From BMS3ABIN04 sp964553325 (GTDB taxonomy: Bacteria > Bacteroidota > Ignavibacteria > Ignavibacteriales > Melioribacteraceae), in assembly GCA_964553325.1 (NCBI GenBank), contig CAZKKI010000072.1, positions 22,373-86,372 of the forward strand: 64,000 bases of DNA, in the 5' to 3' direction. This document shows positions 1-8,207 of the stretch, one piece after another. How positions within the stretch are numbered: the stretch's first letter is position 1; every line of letters begins with the position of its first letter. A program made the translations under genes and the position numbers. Below the pieces are notes generated by a model, which saw nothing but the letters and a program-made list of their open reading frames with translations, had not been told where the DNA came from and did not search any database.

Positions 1-92
1 GTTATCCGGCGGATTTAACGAGAATTCTACATGAAAAAAATATTAAAGGCGAATTTGTTGTAGTGATTGCTCCGGTCGATTGGAAAGAATAA
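1..92 (+). CDS. C-terminal end of a protein, probably RsmI 16S rRNA methyltransferase
   Basis: Only the last 29 or so codons are inside the window, ending in TAA at 90-92. The readable tail contains LTRILHEKNIKGEFVVVIAP followed by VDWKE. The LT...HE...KGEFVVVI pattern resembles the C-terminus of RsmI, which 2'-O-methylates C1402 of 16S rRNA and whose family ends in a similar RELTK...GEFVLVI strand. This rests on a short fragment, so the assignment is tentative. It is followed at once by a hairpin shared with the convergent lipoprotein gene. Confidence 0.5.
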   Translation, partial: YPADLTRILHEKNIKGEFVVVIAPVDWKE

Positions 93-124
93 AAAAAGGC
101 CGCATAAAAGCGACCTTTTCTTTT
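93..124. terminator. Bidirectional hairpin terminator between convergent genes
   Basis: AAAGGCCGC (96-104 area) pairs with GCGACCTTT (110-118) around an ATAAAA-type loop, with one C/A mismatch in a nine-pair stem. It is flanked by A-rich sequence on the left and TTTTCTTTT on the right, so it can end transcription from both sides. It sits between the end of the plus-strand fragment and the end of the minus-strand lipoprotein gene. Confidence 0.6.
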
Positions 125-143
125 CGGGTATATCAATGACAGA

Positions 144-1268
144 CTATTTTAGCCCTAAGCTTCTCAATGTTTCATAAGTGATACCGCCTACAGCTAATCC
201 TTTCGCTTTTTGATACGAAACCAATGCTGCCTTTGTTTGACTTCCGATGATTCCGTCGATCGGTCCGGGATTGTGTCCGGCTTTCAATAACGCTCTTTGA
301 ATTTGTTTAACAAATTCGGGAGTAGCGTTCGTTTCGCAGAGAACCGGTTTCCATTCCATTCTTTCATCGGAAACTTTAACTTTTCTCGTAACGGTTTTGT
401 ATTCCGCCGGAATTTCTATTTTTCTTGTAGTTGCAGGTTTTACCAAAGTTTTAACCTTAACGGTTTTGTATTCCGCCGGAATGGTAATCGTTTTAGTTGT
501 GGCGGGAGTTTTAACTTTCTTAACTTTTACTGTTTTATATTCGGCAGGAATTTCAACTGTTTTGGTTGTTTCCGGTTGAACAAGAACACGTTTTTTAACG
601 GTTTTGTATTCGGCTGGCACTTCAACCAAACACATAATTTCACCGGTAGTATTATCAACTTTTTCTATGAGTCCTCTTCCTTTTTTCCAAACGGTGTGAG
701 CCGGTTTTACCAAAACTTTTTCTTCTTTCCATTCGTATTTTGCGGGAACTTTAACAAGTTTGGTAGTAGCGGGTTTAACCATAACTTTTTCCTCAACCCA
801 TTCGTAAGTTGCGGGTACGGGAACTATTTTTGTGGAAGCTTCTTTAACCAAAACTTTCTTTTCAACCCATTTGTATTCGGCCGGTATAACTTCCAACTTA
901 AACGAAGGTTCTTTTACCATAACTTTTTCGGTTACGGTTTTGTATTTGGCCGGAATGAAAACGCGAGCATAGCATTCACCCGGTTTTGCGTTAGGAGGTA
1001 AAAGCTCTTCGTCTTGTTCGGCAGCTTTCTTTTCGATGTTTTTTAATGCTTTTTCGAATTCGACTTCTTTTTGAGCTATTTCTTTATCCTGCTGTGAGAT
1101 CATTTGCTCTTTTTGTTTTAACTTTGATTGTAACGTTGCAATCTCTTGTTCCTTTTTGCTAAGCTCTTGTTGGTATTTTTCAACTTGTTCTTGACTCGAA
1201 GAACATCCGTTAAAGAGATATGCAGTAAGTAAAATCAAAACTAAATGATAAAATAGTTTTTGCTTCAT
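144..1268 (-). CDS. Repeat-containing lipoprotein with peptidoglycan-binding domain
   Basis: A 374-residue envelope protein of unknown role. Residues 1-22 form a lipoprotein signal with lipobox FNGC (Cys22). Residues 25-90 are rich in Lys, Glu and Gln and look like a coiled coil. From about residue 103 to 315 there are eight tandem repeats of roughly 24 residues, built on P-A-x-Y-K/E-x-V-x-x-K-V-x-V-K-P-A-T-T-K; the fourth copy carries an insertion of about 20 residues ending in a cysteine. The last 60 residues match peptidoglycan-binding domain 1 (QRALLKAGHNPGPIDG, then GSQTKAALVSYQ). The layout suggests an outer-membrane-anchored spacer that grips the cell wall. It stands alone, convergent with the gene to its left. 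No enzyme domain is visible. Confidence 0.85.
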   Translation of the reverse strand: MKQKLFYHLVLILLTAYLFNGCSSSQEQVEKYQQELSKKEQEIATLQSKLKQKEQMISQQDKEIAQKEVEFEKALKNIEKKAAEQDEELLPPNAKPGECYARVFIPAKYKTVTEKVMVKEPSFKLEVIPAEYKWVEKKVLVKEASTKIVPVPATYEWVEEKVMVKPATTKLVKVPAKYEWKEEKVLVKPAHTVWKKGRGLIEKVDNTTGEIMCLVEVPAEYKTVKKRVLVQPETTKTVEIPAEYKTVKVKKVKTPATTKTITIPAEYKTVKVKTLVKPATTRKIEIPAEYKTVTRKVKVSDERMEWKPVLCETNATPEFVKQIQRALLKAGHNPGPIDGIIGSQTKAALVSYQKAKGLAVGGITYETLRSLGLK

Positions 1269-1370
1269 ATTTTGCTTTCTCCTTTTGATAAAGTTTTTTT
1301 TAATGAGTCCGAATTTTAAATATTTTTATTATGTTTTTATTCCACCCAATTAACTTTTATGATGTAACAG

Positions 1371-1390
1371 AAAAAGCGACAAAACGTCGC
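1371..1390 (-). terminator. Short hairpin terminator downstream of tsaD
   Basis: On the minus strand GCGAC-GTTTT-GTCGC is followed directly by TTTTTC. The stem is only five pairs but GC-rich, and it lies about 80 bases past the tsaD stop and before the next gene's upstream region. It plausibly ends the prodh-tsaD transcript. The rest of the interval 1269-1466 is AT-rich and presumably holds the promoter of the repeat lipoprotein; I could not pick a clear -35/-10 pair. Confidence 0.45.
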
Positions 1391-1466
1391 AAATTATTTT
1401 AATTATTAAATGCATTAAATTCCGTATGGTGAAATAAGCGGCCGGATTTCAATAATTTTTAAGCCG

Positions 1467-2489
1467 CTAACTAAACGAACGAAATGTGTTGTGGGGCATT
1501 CTGGCGTATGCATTTGATTTCAAGGAAAATTTGAACCCGGCTTCATATAATTTTTGCCCTCGGTAAGCAATCATGGCGGCGTTATCACCGCAAAAAGTTA
1601 GATCGGGTATTACAACTTTTTTGTTTCTTTCTTCGCCCAATTTTTTAATCGCTTGACGCAGAGATTTATTCGCGGCCACACCACCGACAAGCGAAATTGA
1701 ATTTACTTCGAATTCTTCCGAAGCGGCTTTTACTTTTGAAATCAATGCATCGACTACGGCTTTTTGAAAGGAAGCGGCAATATGGCTTTTTAATTCTTCA
1801 TCAATCGGTTTGTTTTCTTTTTGAACCGACTGAACATATCTGAGAACGGATGTTTTTAACCCGCTGAATGAAAAATCATACTTGTTTTTCAGTTTTGCAA
1901 TCGGAAATTTAATCTTAAGAGAATCGCCTTTTTCTGCGAATTTTTGAATTAACGGTCCGCCCGGATATTCGAATCCGAGCAATTTTGCAACTTTATCGAA
2001 AGCTTCGCCTACAGCATCGTCTATCGTTGAACCGAGTTTTACTATTTCGGTATCGCTTTTTACTAAAAGTAATAACGTATGGCCTCCCGAAACAACCAAA
2101 CAAAGAAAAGGAAATTCGGGTTTATCTTCCATTAAGAAACCGGAATAAATATGTCCTTCGATATGATTAACTGGAACGAACGGAACATTGAGACTGAAAG
2201 CAAGACCCTTTGCGAACGAAAGTCCTACAAGCAGCGCACCGATTAATCCGGGTCCGGCGGTAACAGAAATCAAATCTATTTCTTCTTTTTTCAGCTCGGC
2301 TTTTTCCAGTGCGTTTTTAAGCAAAGGTAAAATGATTTGTAAGTGTGCCCTGCTCGAAAGTTCGGGTATTACGCCTCCGTATTCCGCATGAAAATCTTGT
2401 GAAGAAATTAGATTTGCCTTCAGTTTTCCGTTTGAGATAATTGCCACGGATGTTTCGTCGCACGAGGTTTCGATTCCCAGAACATTCAT
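1467..2489 (-). CDS. tsaD: tRNA threonylcarbamoyladenosine transferase TsaD
   Basis: TsaD transfers the threonylcarbamoyl group from TC-AMP to A37 of ANN-decoding tRNAs, working with TsaB and TsaE in the cytoplasm. The 340-residue length is normal. Family marks are the N-terminal LGIETSCDETSVA, the metal-binding HIEGH near residue 113, VVSGGHT, the STIDDAVGEAFDKVAK segment with YPGGP after it, and the C-terminal GGVAANKSLR and FCGDNAAMIA. The ATG overlaps the stop of the upstream proline dehydrogenase gene as ATGA, so the two are translationally coupled although they have no known functional link. TsaB and TsaE are not in this window. Confidence 0.96.
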   Translation of the reverse strand: MNVLGIETSCDETSVAIISNGKLKANLISSQDFHAEYGGVIPELSSRAHLQIILPLLKNALEKAELKKEEIDLISVTAGPGLIGALLVGLSFAKGLAFSLNVPFVPVNHIEGHIYSGFLMEDKPEFPFLCLVVSGGHTLLLLVKSDTEIVKLGSTIDDAVGEAFDKVAKLLGFEYPGGPLIQKFAEKGDSLKIKFPIAKLKNKYDFSFSGLKTSVLRYVQSVQKENKPIDEELKSHIAASFQKAVVDALISKVKAASEEFEVNSISLVGGVAANKSLRQAIKKLGEERNKKVVIPDLTFCGDNAAMIAYRGQKLYEAGFKFSLKSNAYARMPHNTFRSFS

Positions 2490-3388
2490 TTTCTAAAACT
2501 AAATATACTTTTTGTTACGTACCAAGCAATTTCCGGATTCTCTTGCATTCTTCTTATGGAATACGGATACCAATGTTCGCCGTAAGGGACATAAATACGG
2601 ATTTTGTGACCGTCGTTTTTAATTTTATCTCTTAGATATTCCGTTACACCGTAAAGCATTTGAAATTCAAAGCGATTCTCGGGAATATTTTTTTCGCCGA
2701 TTAATTTATAGGAATTGTCTATTAAATACTTATCGTGAGTTGCTATGCCAACGTAACTTCCGTATTCGAACATTTTTTCGAGCGCCGCCATATAATTATC
2801 TCTGATTTTTTGCTTGTCTTTATAAGCAATCGTTGGCGGTTCGATGTAAATCCCTTTGCACAATCTGTAATTCGGAGTTAAATCCTTTAAGTTTTCAATA
2901 TCGTCGAGGGTTCTTTTAAGATAAGCTTGTAAAACAATTCCGACATTATCGAATTTTTTTCTTAATGATTTGTATAAATCCAACGTCATATCGGTGTAGG
3001 GGGAATCTTCCATATCGATACGAACAAAATTATTTAATTCTTTGGCTTTGGCTACAATTTCTTCTACAAGATGATGGCAATATTCTTTATCAATTGCAAG
3101 ACCTAAAGCCGTTAATTTGATGGAAAGATTCGCATCCAATTTTTCTTTGTCGATGGTTCCCAGAACACGGATACATTCGTTTTTGGTTTGCTCGGCTTCG
3201 GAAGTATTTCGAATCGATTCTCCCAAAACGTCGAGAGTGGCAACGATACCTTTTGAATTAAGCTGTCGAACAACTCTTACGGCATCGTCCAAAGTTTTTC
3301 CGGCAATGTATTTTTTTGCAAATTGAAAAACAACCGACTTGGGTAAAAACTTTACTACAGTAACAATAAATCTATTAAGCGAATCCAC
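2486..3388 (-). CDS. Proline dehydrogenase (monofunctional, FAD-dependent)
   Basis: Oxidises L-proline to pyrroline-5-carboxylate and passes electrons to the membrane quinone pool. The 300-residue protein is the short bacterial type with a single TIM-barrel domain and no P5C dehydrogenase part. Visible motifs are RIDMEDSPYTD, VLQAYLKRT, RLCKGIYIEP, GIATHDK, FQMLYGV and the C-terminal RRMQENPE, which carries the substrate-binding arginine pair. The start is GTG, supported by a GAGG ribosome-binding site five bases upstream. It is the first gene of a two-gene unit with tsaD. A P5C dehydrogenase is not seen here. Confidence 0.93.
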   Translation of the reverse strand: MDSLNRFIVTVVKFLPKSVVFQFAKKYIAGKTLDDAVRVVRQLNSKGIVATLDVLGESIRNTSEAEQTKNECIRVLGTIDKEKLDANLSIKLTALGLAIDKEYCHHLVEEIVAKAKELNNFVRIDMEDSPYTDMTLDLYKSLRKKFDNVGIVLQAYLKRTLDDIENLKDLTPNYRLCKGIYIEPPTIAYKDKQKIRDNYMAALEKMFEYGSYVGIATHDKYLIDNSYKLIGEKNIPENRFEFQMLYGVTEYLRDKIKNDGHKIRIYVPYGEHWYPYSIRRMQENPEIAWYVTKSIFSFRK

Positions 3389-3484
3389 AAAAACCTCGGG
3401 AAATTAGATGAACAAATTTAGAGTAACAACTGCAAGTAAGCAAGTATATTTAATATTTTTATCATAAAAACGAAATGATATTTG

Positions 3485-4096
3485 TTAATCAGTCGCAATA
3501 CTTTGCAATAAGTTCAGAACGAACATAGCACGATTTTTCAACTCTTCCAAAGATGAATTGTTTTCAATAATAAAATCGGATTTGGCTTTTTTTATATTTT
3601 CCGGAAGTTGATTTTCCATTCTTTTCAATATTTCCGGCTCGCTTAATTTGCTTCTTGATTTAACCCGCTCAATTTGCTTTTCTTTATCCGATGTAATCAG
3701 AATTATGTAGTCAAACAGATTTTCCATCTTTGCTTCGAAGATTAATGCGGCTTCTACAAAAACAAGGTTGTTGTTTTCCAAAGCTTCATTCATTAATCGG
3801 TTAATTTTCGAAATTGTGGGCGGATGAATTATGGCGTTAATAGTTTGAACGTTTTCCGGAATTGCGAATACTTTATCGGATAAATACTTAAAGTCGGGTT
3901 TACCGTTTACAAAAGATTTTTCGCCGAATTCCTTTATAATTTTTTCTCTAACGGATTTATCGTTTGCCAAAATTTCTTTCGCAACGTCATCGGCGGAAAT
4001 AACCTGATATCCATGATTTTTATATAATTCGGCTACAACCGATTTTCCTGTTCCGATTCCACCGGTAATTGCAATTTTGAGATTTTTGTTGTTCAT
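3485..4096 (-). CDS. coaE: Dephospho-CoA kinase
   Basis: Catalyses the last step of coenzyme A synthesis, phosphorylating the 3'-OH of dephospho-CoA's ribose with ATP. The N-terminal P-loop GGIGTGKS is clear. DDVAKEIL follows as the dephospho-CoA-binding acidic segment, then IIHPPTI and the VEAALIFEA block; the 203-residue length is typical. It is followed on the same strand, after about 75 bases, by the proline dehydrogenase gene, and it lies after acpS. AcpS uses CoA as its phosphopantetheine donor, so the neighbourhood is metabolically sensible. Confidence 0.95.
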   Translation of the reverse strand: MNNKNLKIAITGGIGTGKSVVAELYKNHGYQVISADDVAKEILANDKSVREKIIKEFGEKSFVNGKPDFKYLSDKVFAIPENVQTINAIIHPPTISKINRLMNEALENNNLVFVEAALIFEAKMENLFDYIILITSDKEKQIERVKSRSKLSEPEILKRMENQLPENIKKAKSDFIIENNSSLEELKNRAMFVLNLLQSIATD

Positions 4097-4169
4097 AATT
4101 TTATTGTAAATCTAATCAAATAAATTTTTCTTTTCACGCTTTTTCGAAAAAGGAAAATTCGATTAAATC

Positions 4170-4553
4170 TTAATTATTTTGAAGTGTATAAACAATTGCG
4201 ACGCAAGTAACGTAGTTATGAGAATGGCTCATACTTATTTTAAGAGATTTGTCGTTGCCGAGAAAGCCGTTTAGTTTTCCGAACAACTTCACTTTCGGCA
4301 TGCCGTTCGGTTCATTATATATTTCGATGTCTTTCCAGCGGAATTCCTTGTTCCAACCTGTTGCGAGAGCTTTTGCGATTGCTTCTTTTGCGGCAAAGCG
4401 CGCGGCAAGGTGTTGGTACTTGTTTTTTTTACCAAGGCAATAGTCGAGTTCGACTTCCGTGAAAATTTTATTTAAGAAATGATCTTTATATTTTTCAACG
4501 CTTCTTTGAATTCTATCGATTTCTATTATGTCAATCCCGATACCGAAAATCAT
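4170..4553 (-). CDS. acpS: Holo-[acyl-carrier-protein] synthase
   Basis: Transfers 4'-phosphopantetheine from CoA to the conserved serine of acyl carrier protein, activating it for fatty acid synthesis. Seen directly: the Mg-binding N-terminus GIGIDIIEIDRI, the second signature FAAKEAIAKALATG, and the SMSHSHNYVTCVAIV strand near the end. At 127 residues it is a standard small trimeric AcpS. It lies only nine bases downstream of the MCE gene, so the two are probably cotranscribed. Confidence 0.95.
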   Translation of the reverse strand: MIFGIGIDIIEIDRIQRSVEKYKDHFLNKIFTEVELDYCLGKKNKYQHLAARFAAKEAIAKALATGWNKEFRWKDIEIYNEPNGMPKVKLFGKLNGFLGNDKSLKISMSHSHNYVTCVAIVYTLQNN

Positions 4554-4562
4554 TTTGTTCTC

Positions 4563-5471
4563 TTAAAAAATGTTTACATCCACGTTTACGCCGTCGTCTT
4601 GCAGTTGTTGAATCAATATTTCCGAAAGTTTGTTCAATTTATCAATTGAAGATTTTAAATTATTCATTAACTCGTCGTCATACAAAAATTTTCCGAGATT
4701 ATTTTTCATATTAACGGTTTCGTCGGAAAGTTTGTTTGCTTTTGCCACCAGCGTTTTCATTTCGTTCAGTACGTCGGACGCGCTTTCCAAAGTTTGCCGG
4801 ATATTATCTTTGTTACTGAGAATTAAGTTGTTCATATTTTCGGCCAGCATATTTCCGTTGCTTATTAGTTTTTCAATTTCGGATTTTTGCGTCTTTACCA
4901 AATCGGTCAGTTCCGATGTTAATACGGTCAGATTTTTAACGGACGATTCGACATTTTCGAAAAATTCCTTTTTACCGAAAACACGATTTAAATTCGTAAG
5001 AGTTATTTTCACTTCTTTAATAACGTCCACCAAATCGTTTTGCACCGAACTAAGCATAGCCATTGCAGTTGAAATATCGCCGAGGAATTTTCCTTTTTGA
5101 ACTTTGGAATAATCGAGCTCTTCCGCAGAATTTCCGGGATTAATTTCGATTTTTTTACCGCCCATCAAATCGAGCATTAAAATGGAAAACGTAGCGTCTT
5201 CTTTTAATTTAACGTCGTCGTCCAAATTAACCGTTACCAAAACCGAATTATTTACATTTCGGATATCTTCCACATAACCTTTTCTTACGCCGTTGATAGT
5301 CGTTGCGTCTCCTTTTTCCAAACCGGCAACCGAGCTGAATTCAATTTGTACGATTTTTCTTTGGGAATTAAGGCGGTAATTTTTCGCCCACCCGAAAATC
5401 CATAAAAATAAAATTATTCCAACGGCTACGGTAATTCCAACTTTAATTTCAGTTTTTTTCGTTTGCTTCAT
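4563..5471 (-). CDS. MCE (MlaD-like) family lipid-transport protein
   Basis: A 302-residue inner-membrane-anchored periplasmic protein. Residues 11-28 are a single transmembrane helix after a lysine-rich N-terminus. Residues 36-115 match the MCE/MlaD domain (VQIEFSSVAGLEKGDATTING, then VRKGYVEDI, and the later MLDLMGGKKIEINPG). The C-terminal half is predicted helical coiled coil. In MlaFEDB-type systems such subunits form hexamers that carry phospholipids between membranes with an ABC permease and ATPase. Neither partner gene is adjacent here. Its start overlaps the end of the small membrane protein upstream, which suggests coupled translation. Confidence 0.88.
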   Translation of the reverse strand: MKQTKKTEIKVGITVAVGIILFLWIFGWAKNYRLNSQRKIVQIEFSSVAGLEKGDATTINGVRKGYVEDIRNVNNSVLVTVNLDDDVKLKEDATFSILMLDLMGGKKIEINPGNSAEELDYSKVQKGKFLGDISTAMAMLSSVQNDLVDVIKEVKITLTNLNRVFGKKEFFENVESSVKNLTVLTSELTDLVKTQKSEIEKLISNGNMLAENMNNLILSNKDNIRQTLESASDVLNEMKTLVAKANKLSDETVNMKNNLGKFLYDDELMNNLKSSIDKLNKLSEILIQQLQDDGVNVDVNIF

Positions 5472-5820
5472 GATTAGTTATTATCTTTCTGATTTTTCTT
5501 AATTCTTCCGAGGTTATTTTTTTATCTTCCAATGTTTCCTTAATTAATTTGCCGAGTTCTTCTATTTCCGTCTTTTTGTCCTCCAAATCTTCCGTTTTTA
5601 ATCTTTCCATGTAATTGAACGTTAAATTCTTCAGCGAATCTTTTTGCGGCGTATCGATTACGTCTTCGAACTTATCTTCCAAATCGTTTTTGAGTACCGT
5701 AACAAGAGTTTTCTTGCCGAAATTAAGAAAATCTTCTTTATGAAATTTGTAGATATAAATGCTTCCGGCTATTACAATAAACAACAAAACAACGAAACTT
5801 ATAAAACATCCTTTTTTCAT
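5449..5820 (-). CDS. Small single-helix membrane protein of unknown function
   Basis: About 123 residues from the ATG at 5820; a TTG six bases further upstream is also in frame. Residues 1-23 are a lysine-led transmembrane or signal-anchor helix (MKKGCFISFVVLLFIVIAG). The remainder is highly charged and predicted helical, with many Glu, Lys and Asp. I do not recognise a family. The gene overlaps the following MCE gene by 23 bases and follows the CBS-domain gene by about ten, so it belongs to one transcription unit and may assist the MCE protein; that is inference only. Confidence 0.65.
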   Translation of the reverse strand: MKKGCFISFVVLLFIVIAGSIYIYKFHKEDFLNFGKKTLVTVLKNDLEDKFEDVIDTPQKDSLKNLTFNYMERLKTEDLEDKKTEIEELGKLIKETLEDKKITSEELRKIRKIITNHEANEKN

Positions 5821-5831
5821 ACTCAATGATA

Positions 5832-7106
5832 CTATAATTTTTCGATTAATACTTTATGAATTCTATTGTTCTTTACATCTTTAACAGAAAATTTATAACC
5901 GTTATGATTAAACGAATAACCGACTTCGGGAATCGCACCGGTTTGATTGAATATAAAACCACCGAGCGAATCGTAATCTTCGCTATCTTCGAGCAGCTTA
6001 ACTCCTATATATTCGTTTAATTCGTCGATTGTGGTTTTACCGTCTACAATGTATTTGTTTTCGTTAAGTTTTATTATTGTTTCTTCTTCCTTGTCGTGTT
6101 CGTCTCTTATTTCGCCTACAATTTCTTCCAAAATATCTTCGAGTGAAATCAAACCCGACGTCCCGCCGTACTCATCCACCACGATTCCGATATGCATTTT
6201 CTTTTCTTGAAATTCATTCATTAATTCGCTTATTAATTTGGTTTCCGGAACAAAGAAACACTCTCTGGCGATTTTCTTTATGTTAAATTTTTCTCGTAGT
6301 TTTTCGTCGGCAATATAAGGCAGTAAATCTTTTGCATAGATGATGCCGAGAATATTATCGAGCGAATTTTCGTATAGCGGGAGTCTGCTATGCCCCGATT
6401 CGGTAATTGTGTTAAGCAATTCGTCGAATGTAGTATCGACGGAAACGGCAACAATATCAACTCGAGGAGTCATTATTTCCTGAACCGTAATTGTTCTGAA
6501 GGAAACGACGCCTTGAATTAATTCCTGTTCTTCTTCTTCAATCATTCCCTTTTCAACGCCAATATCCGCCAATTCAACAAAATCTTCCGTTGATAAAGCC
6601 GATTTTTTCTTATCGTAACTTAACGATTCTGCAAAAAATTTCAGTGTTTCGCTAAGGAATTTGGAAATAGGAGATAATATGAAGTTAGTCCAATATATTG
6701 GAACGGCAGCCAGTTTTGCAAAACTTAACGGATGCTTCGACGCCCAAACCTTCGGCGTTACTTCCGCAAATAATAAAATTAAAATCGTTAGAACGACGAT
6801 TTGGACTATCAAAATAAAATCAGTTGAATAGCCGAACTTTTGGGCTATTTTCAAAGCGAGCGTAACCGAAATTATTGATGCCGCAACGTTTGTTATCGTA
6901 TTTCCGATAAGAATGGAAACCAACAATTTTTTCGGTTGATCCAAAAGTTTCAGTATGTATTTTACCAATAAACTTCTTTTGTTCCCGGTCTCCTCAAGCT
7001 TTTTCGAATTAAGAGAAAATAGAGCTACTTCTGAGCCTGAAAATAATGCCGAGAGTGAAAGTAGTCCGATTAAAATTAAGATATGGGAATACCAATCAGT
7101 ATCCAA
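5832..7106 (-). CDS. CNNM/CBS/CorC-HlyC membrane protein (GldE-like)
   Basis: A 424-residue membrane protein with the architecture of the hemolysin-C/CorC or CNNM group. It has an N-terminal DUF21 domain with about four transmembrane helices (residues 1-180), two CBS domains (from VQEIMTPRVDIVAVS to about residue 330) and a C-terminal CorC/HlyC domain. Members are linked to Mg2+ or Co2+ transport or its control. In Bacteroidetes the homologue GldE sits next to ssb, exactly as here, and is tied to gliding in motile species; motility is not implied by this alone. The only in-frame start is TTG, with a weak ribosome-binding site, so the N-terminus is uncertain by a few residues. Confidence 0.9.
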   Translation of the reverse strand: MDTDWYSHILILIGLLSLSALFSGSEVALFSLNSKKLEETGNKRSLLVKYILKLLDQPKKLLVSILIGNTITNVAASIISVTLALKIAQKFGYSTDFILIVQIVVLTILILLFAEVTPKVWASKHPLSFAKLAAVPIYWTNFILSPISKFLSETLKFFAESLSYDKKKSALSTEDFVELADIGVEKGMIEEEEQELIQGVVSFRTITVQEIMTPRVDIVAVSVDTTFDELLNTITESGHSRLPLYENSLDNILGIIYAKDLLPYIADEKLREKFNIKKIARECFFVPETKLISELMNEFQEKKMHIGIVVDEYGGTSGLISLEDILEEIVGEIRDEHDKEEETIIKLNENKYIVDGKTTIDELNEYIGVKLLEDSEDYDSLGGFIFNQTGAIPEVGYSFNHNGYKFSVKDVKNNRIHKVLIEKL

Positions 7107-7140
7107 ATAGAATTCAAGTCCCAGTTGTTAAACAAATCAA

Positions 7141-7566
7141 TTAAAACGGTAAATCGTCGTCTTCAGGTGTAGAAGAATCAATGGGTTCCGCCGGAGTAGA
7201 AACATCGGAATCGCTTTGATAACTGGAGTCTCTAGCGTCCAAAGGTATTATTCCGTTTCTATCGGCAATTATTTCGGTTACGTAAACTTTTTGACCGTCT
7301 TTATTTTCGTAATCACGTTTACTGATTCTTCCTTCAACATAAACTTTTTTACCTTTCTTCAACACATTTTTGTAAAAATCGGATAAGCCGAACGCAACCA
7401 CATTGTGCCAAGTGGTCTCGTTTACCCAGTTCCCTTCCCTGTTTTTATAGCTATGTGTTGTTGCTACGGAAAAAGAGGTTACTTCCGTGTTATTTGTAGT
7501 AAACCGGTGTTCGGCATCTTGCCCCAAATTACCGATTAACATTACTTTGTTTAATGAAAAAGCCAT
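7141..7566 (-). CDS. ssb: Single-stranded DNA-binding protein
   Basis: Binds and protects single-stranded DNA in replication, recombination and repair. The OB-fold fills residues 1-110 (LNKVMLIGNLGQDAE; WVNETTWHNVVAFG; KKVYVEGRISKRDYENKDG). It is followed by a short Ser/Asp-rich linker and the acidic protein-interaction tip DDDLPF at the very end. The 141-residue length is usual. GAGGAG lies just upstream of the ATG. It is probably first in a unit with the GldE-like gene, a pairing conserved in Bacteroidetes. Confidence 0.97.
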   Translation of the reverse strand: MAFSLNKVMLIGNLGQDAEHRFTTNNTEVTSFSVATTHSYKNREGNWVNETTWHNVVAFGLSDFYKNVLKKGKKVYVEGRISKRDYENKDGQKVYVTEIIADRNGIIPLDARDSSYQSDSDVSTPAEPIDSSTPEDDDLPF

Positions 7567-7679
7567 TTTCTCCTCGCTAAGGTATTTTGTTTTTTAGTAA
7601 AATTAAATTTATGAATAAAAAAATAATTTGCAAGTGTTTTTTTATTGTTATTGTTTAAGGAAGGTAATCGTTTATTGAA

Positions 7680-8162
7680 TTACTCGGTAACAATAAACGC
7701 ATCGGAAAATTTTTTGTTTTTTTTCAAATTGTCCCTTAACTTTTCGGCATCTTCTCGATTATCGTAAGCAACGGTTCTAACTGTAAACAGATTAACTTTA
7801 TCGTTAAAGAAAATTTCCAATGGAAAATCGAAATCTGTTTGAATTTCGTTCACGAAATTATTTGCACGCTCCAATGTTGAAAACGCACCAAGCTGAACAA
7901 AATATTTTTTGATAACGGAATTTTCTTCACTCACCGTGTTAACGGAATCGGTCTCTTCGTCTGATTTGATTTGATTATGCAATTCAACAGCAATCGTATT
8001 TGTATCACTGTTCTCTACAATTAAAACGGTATCTACATTTGTAACGTCATCGAATACATAAACGCTTTCTTCCATCTCTACTGTTTTTGATGTTTGCTGT
8101 TGTGTTGAGGAGCAACCGAAAAAGAATAAAATTCCTAAATATGTAATTATCAATGTTTTCAT
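7680..8162 (-). CDS. SPOR-domain lipoprotein
   Basis: A 160-residue lipoprotein. The signal peptide ends in lipobox FFGC (Cys17), followed by a low-complexity, Thr/Val/Asp-rich linker. Residues about 87-160 form a SPOR domain (YFVQLGAFSTLERANNF, then FTVRTVAYDNREDAEKL). SPOR domains bind glycan strands stripped of stem peptides, often at the septum. The gene follows the GDSL lipoprotein on the same strand but a hairpin lies between them, so it may have its own transcript. Confidence 0.88.
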   Translation of the reverse strand: MKTLIITYLGILFFFGCSSTQQQTSKTVEMEESVYVFDDVTNVDTVLIVENSDTNTIAVELHNQIKSDEETDSVNTVSEENSVIKKYFVQLGAFSTLERANNFVNEIQTDFDFPLEIFFNDKVNLFTVRTVAYDNREDAEKLRDNLKKNKKFSDAFIVTE

Positions 8163-8164
8163 AT

Positions 8165-8194
8165 TAATAAAACGTCCCGGCTATAAACCGGGAC
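8165..8194 (-). terminator. Hairpin terminator after the GDSL lipoprotein gene
   Basis: GTCCCGG (8174-8180) and CCGGGAC (8188-8194) form a perfect seven-pair GC stem with a seven-base loop. On the minus strand it is followed by GTTTTATTAAT. It lies just past the stop of the GDSL lipoprotein gene and directly upstream of the SPOR gene start, so it is also part of the latter's leader. Confidence 0.65.
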
Positions 8195-8207
8195 ATTATC
8201 AATTTAA

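Noticed and set aside
297..1001. A 234-codon plus-strand frame opposite the repeat lipoprotein
   Set aside because: Mirror of the repeat codons, giving Phe/Asn/Arg-rich sequence; no start signal or domain.
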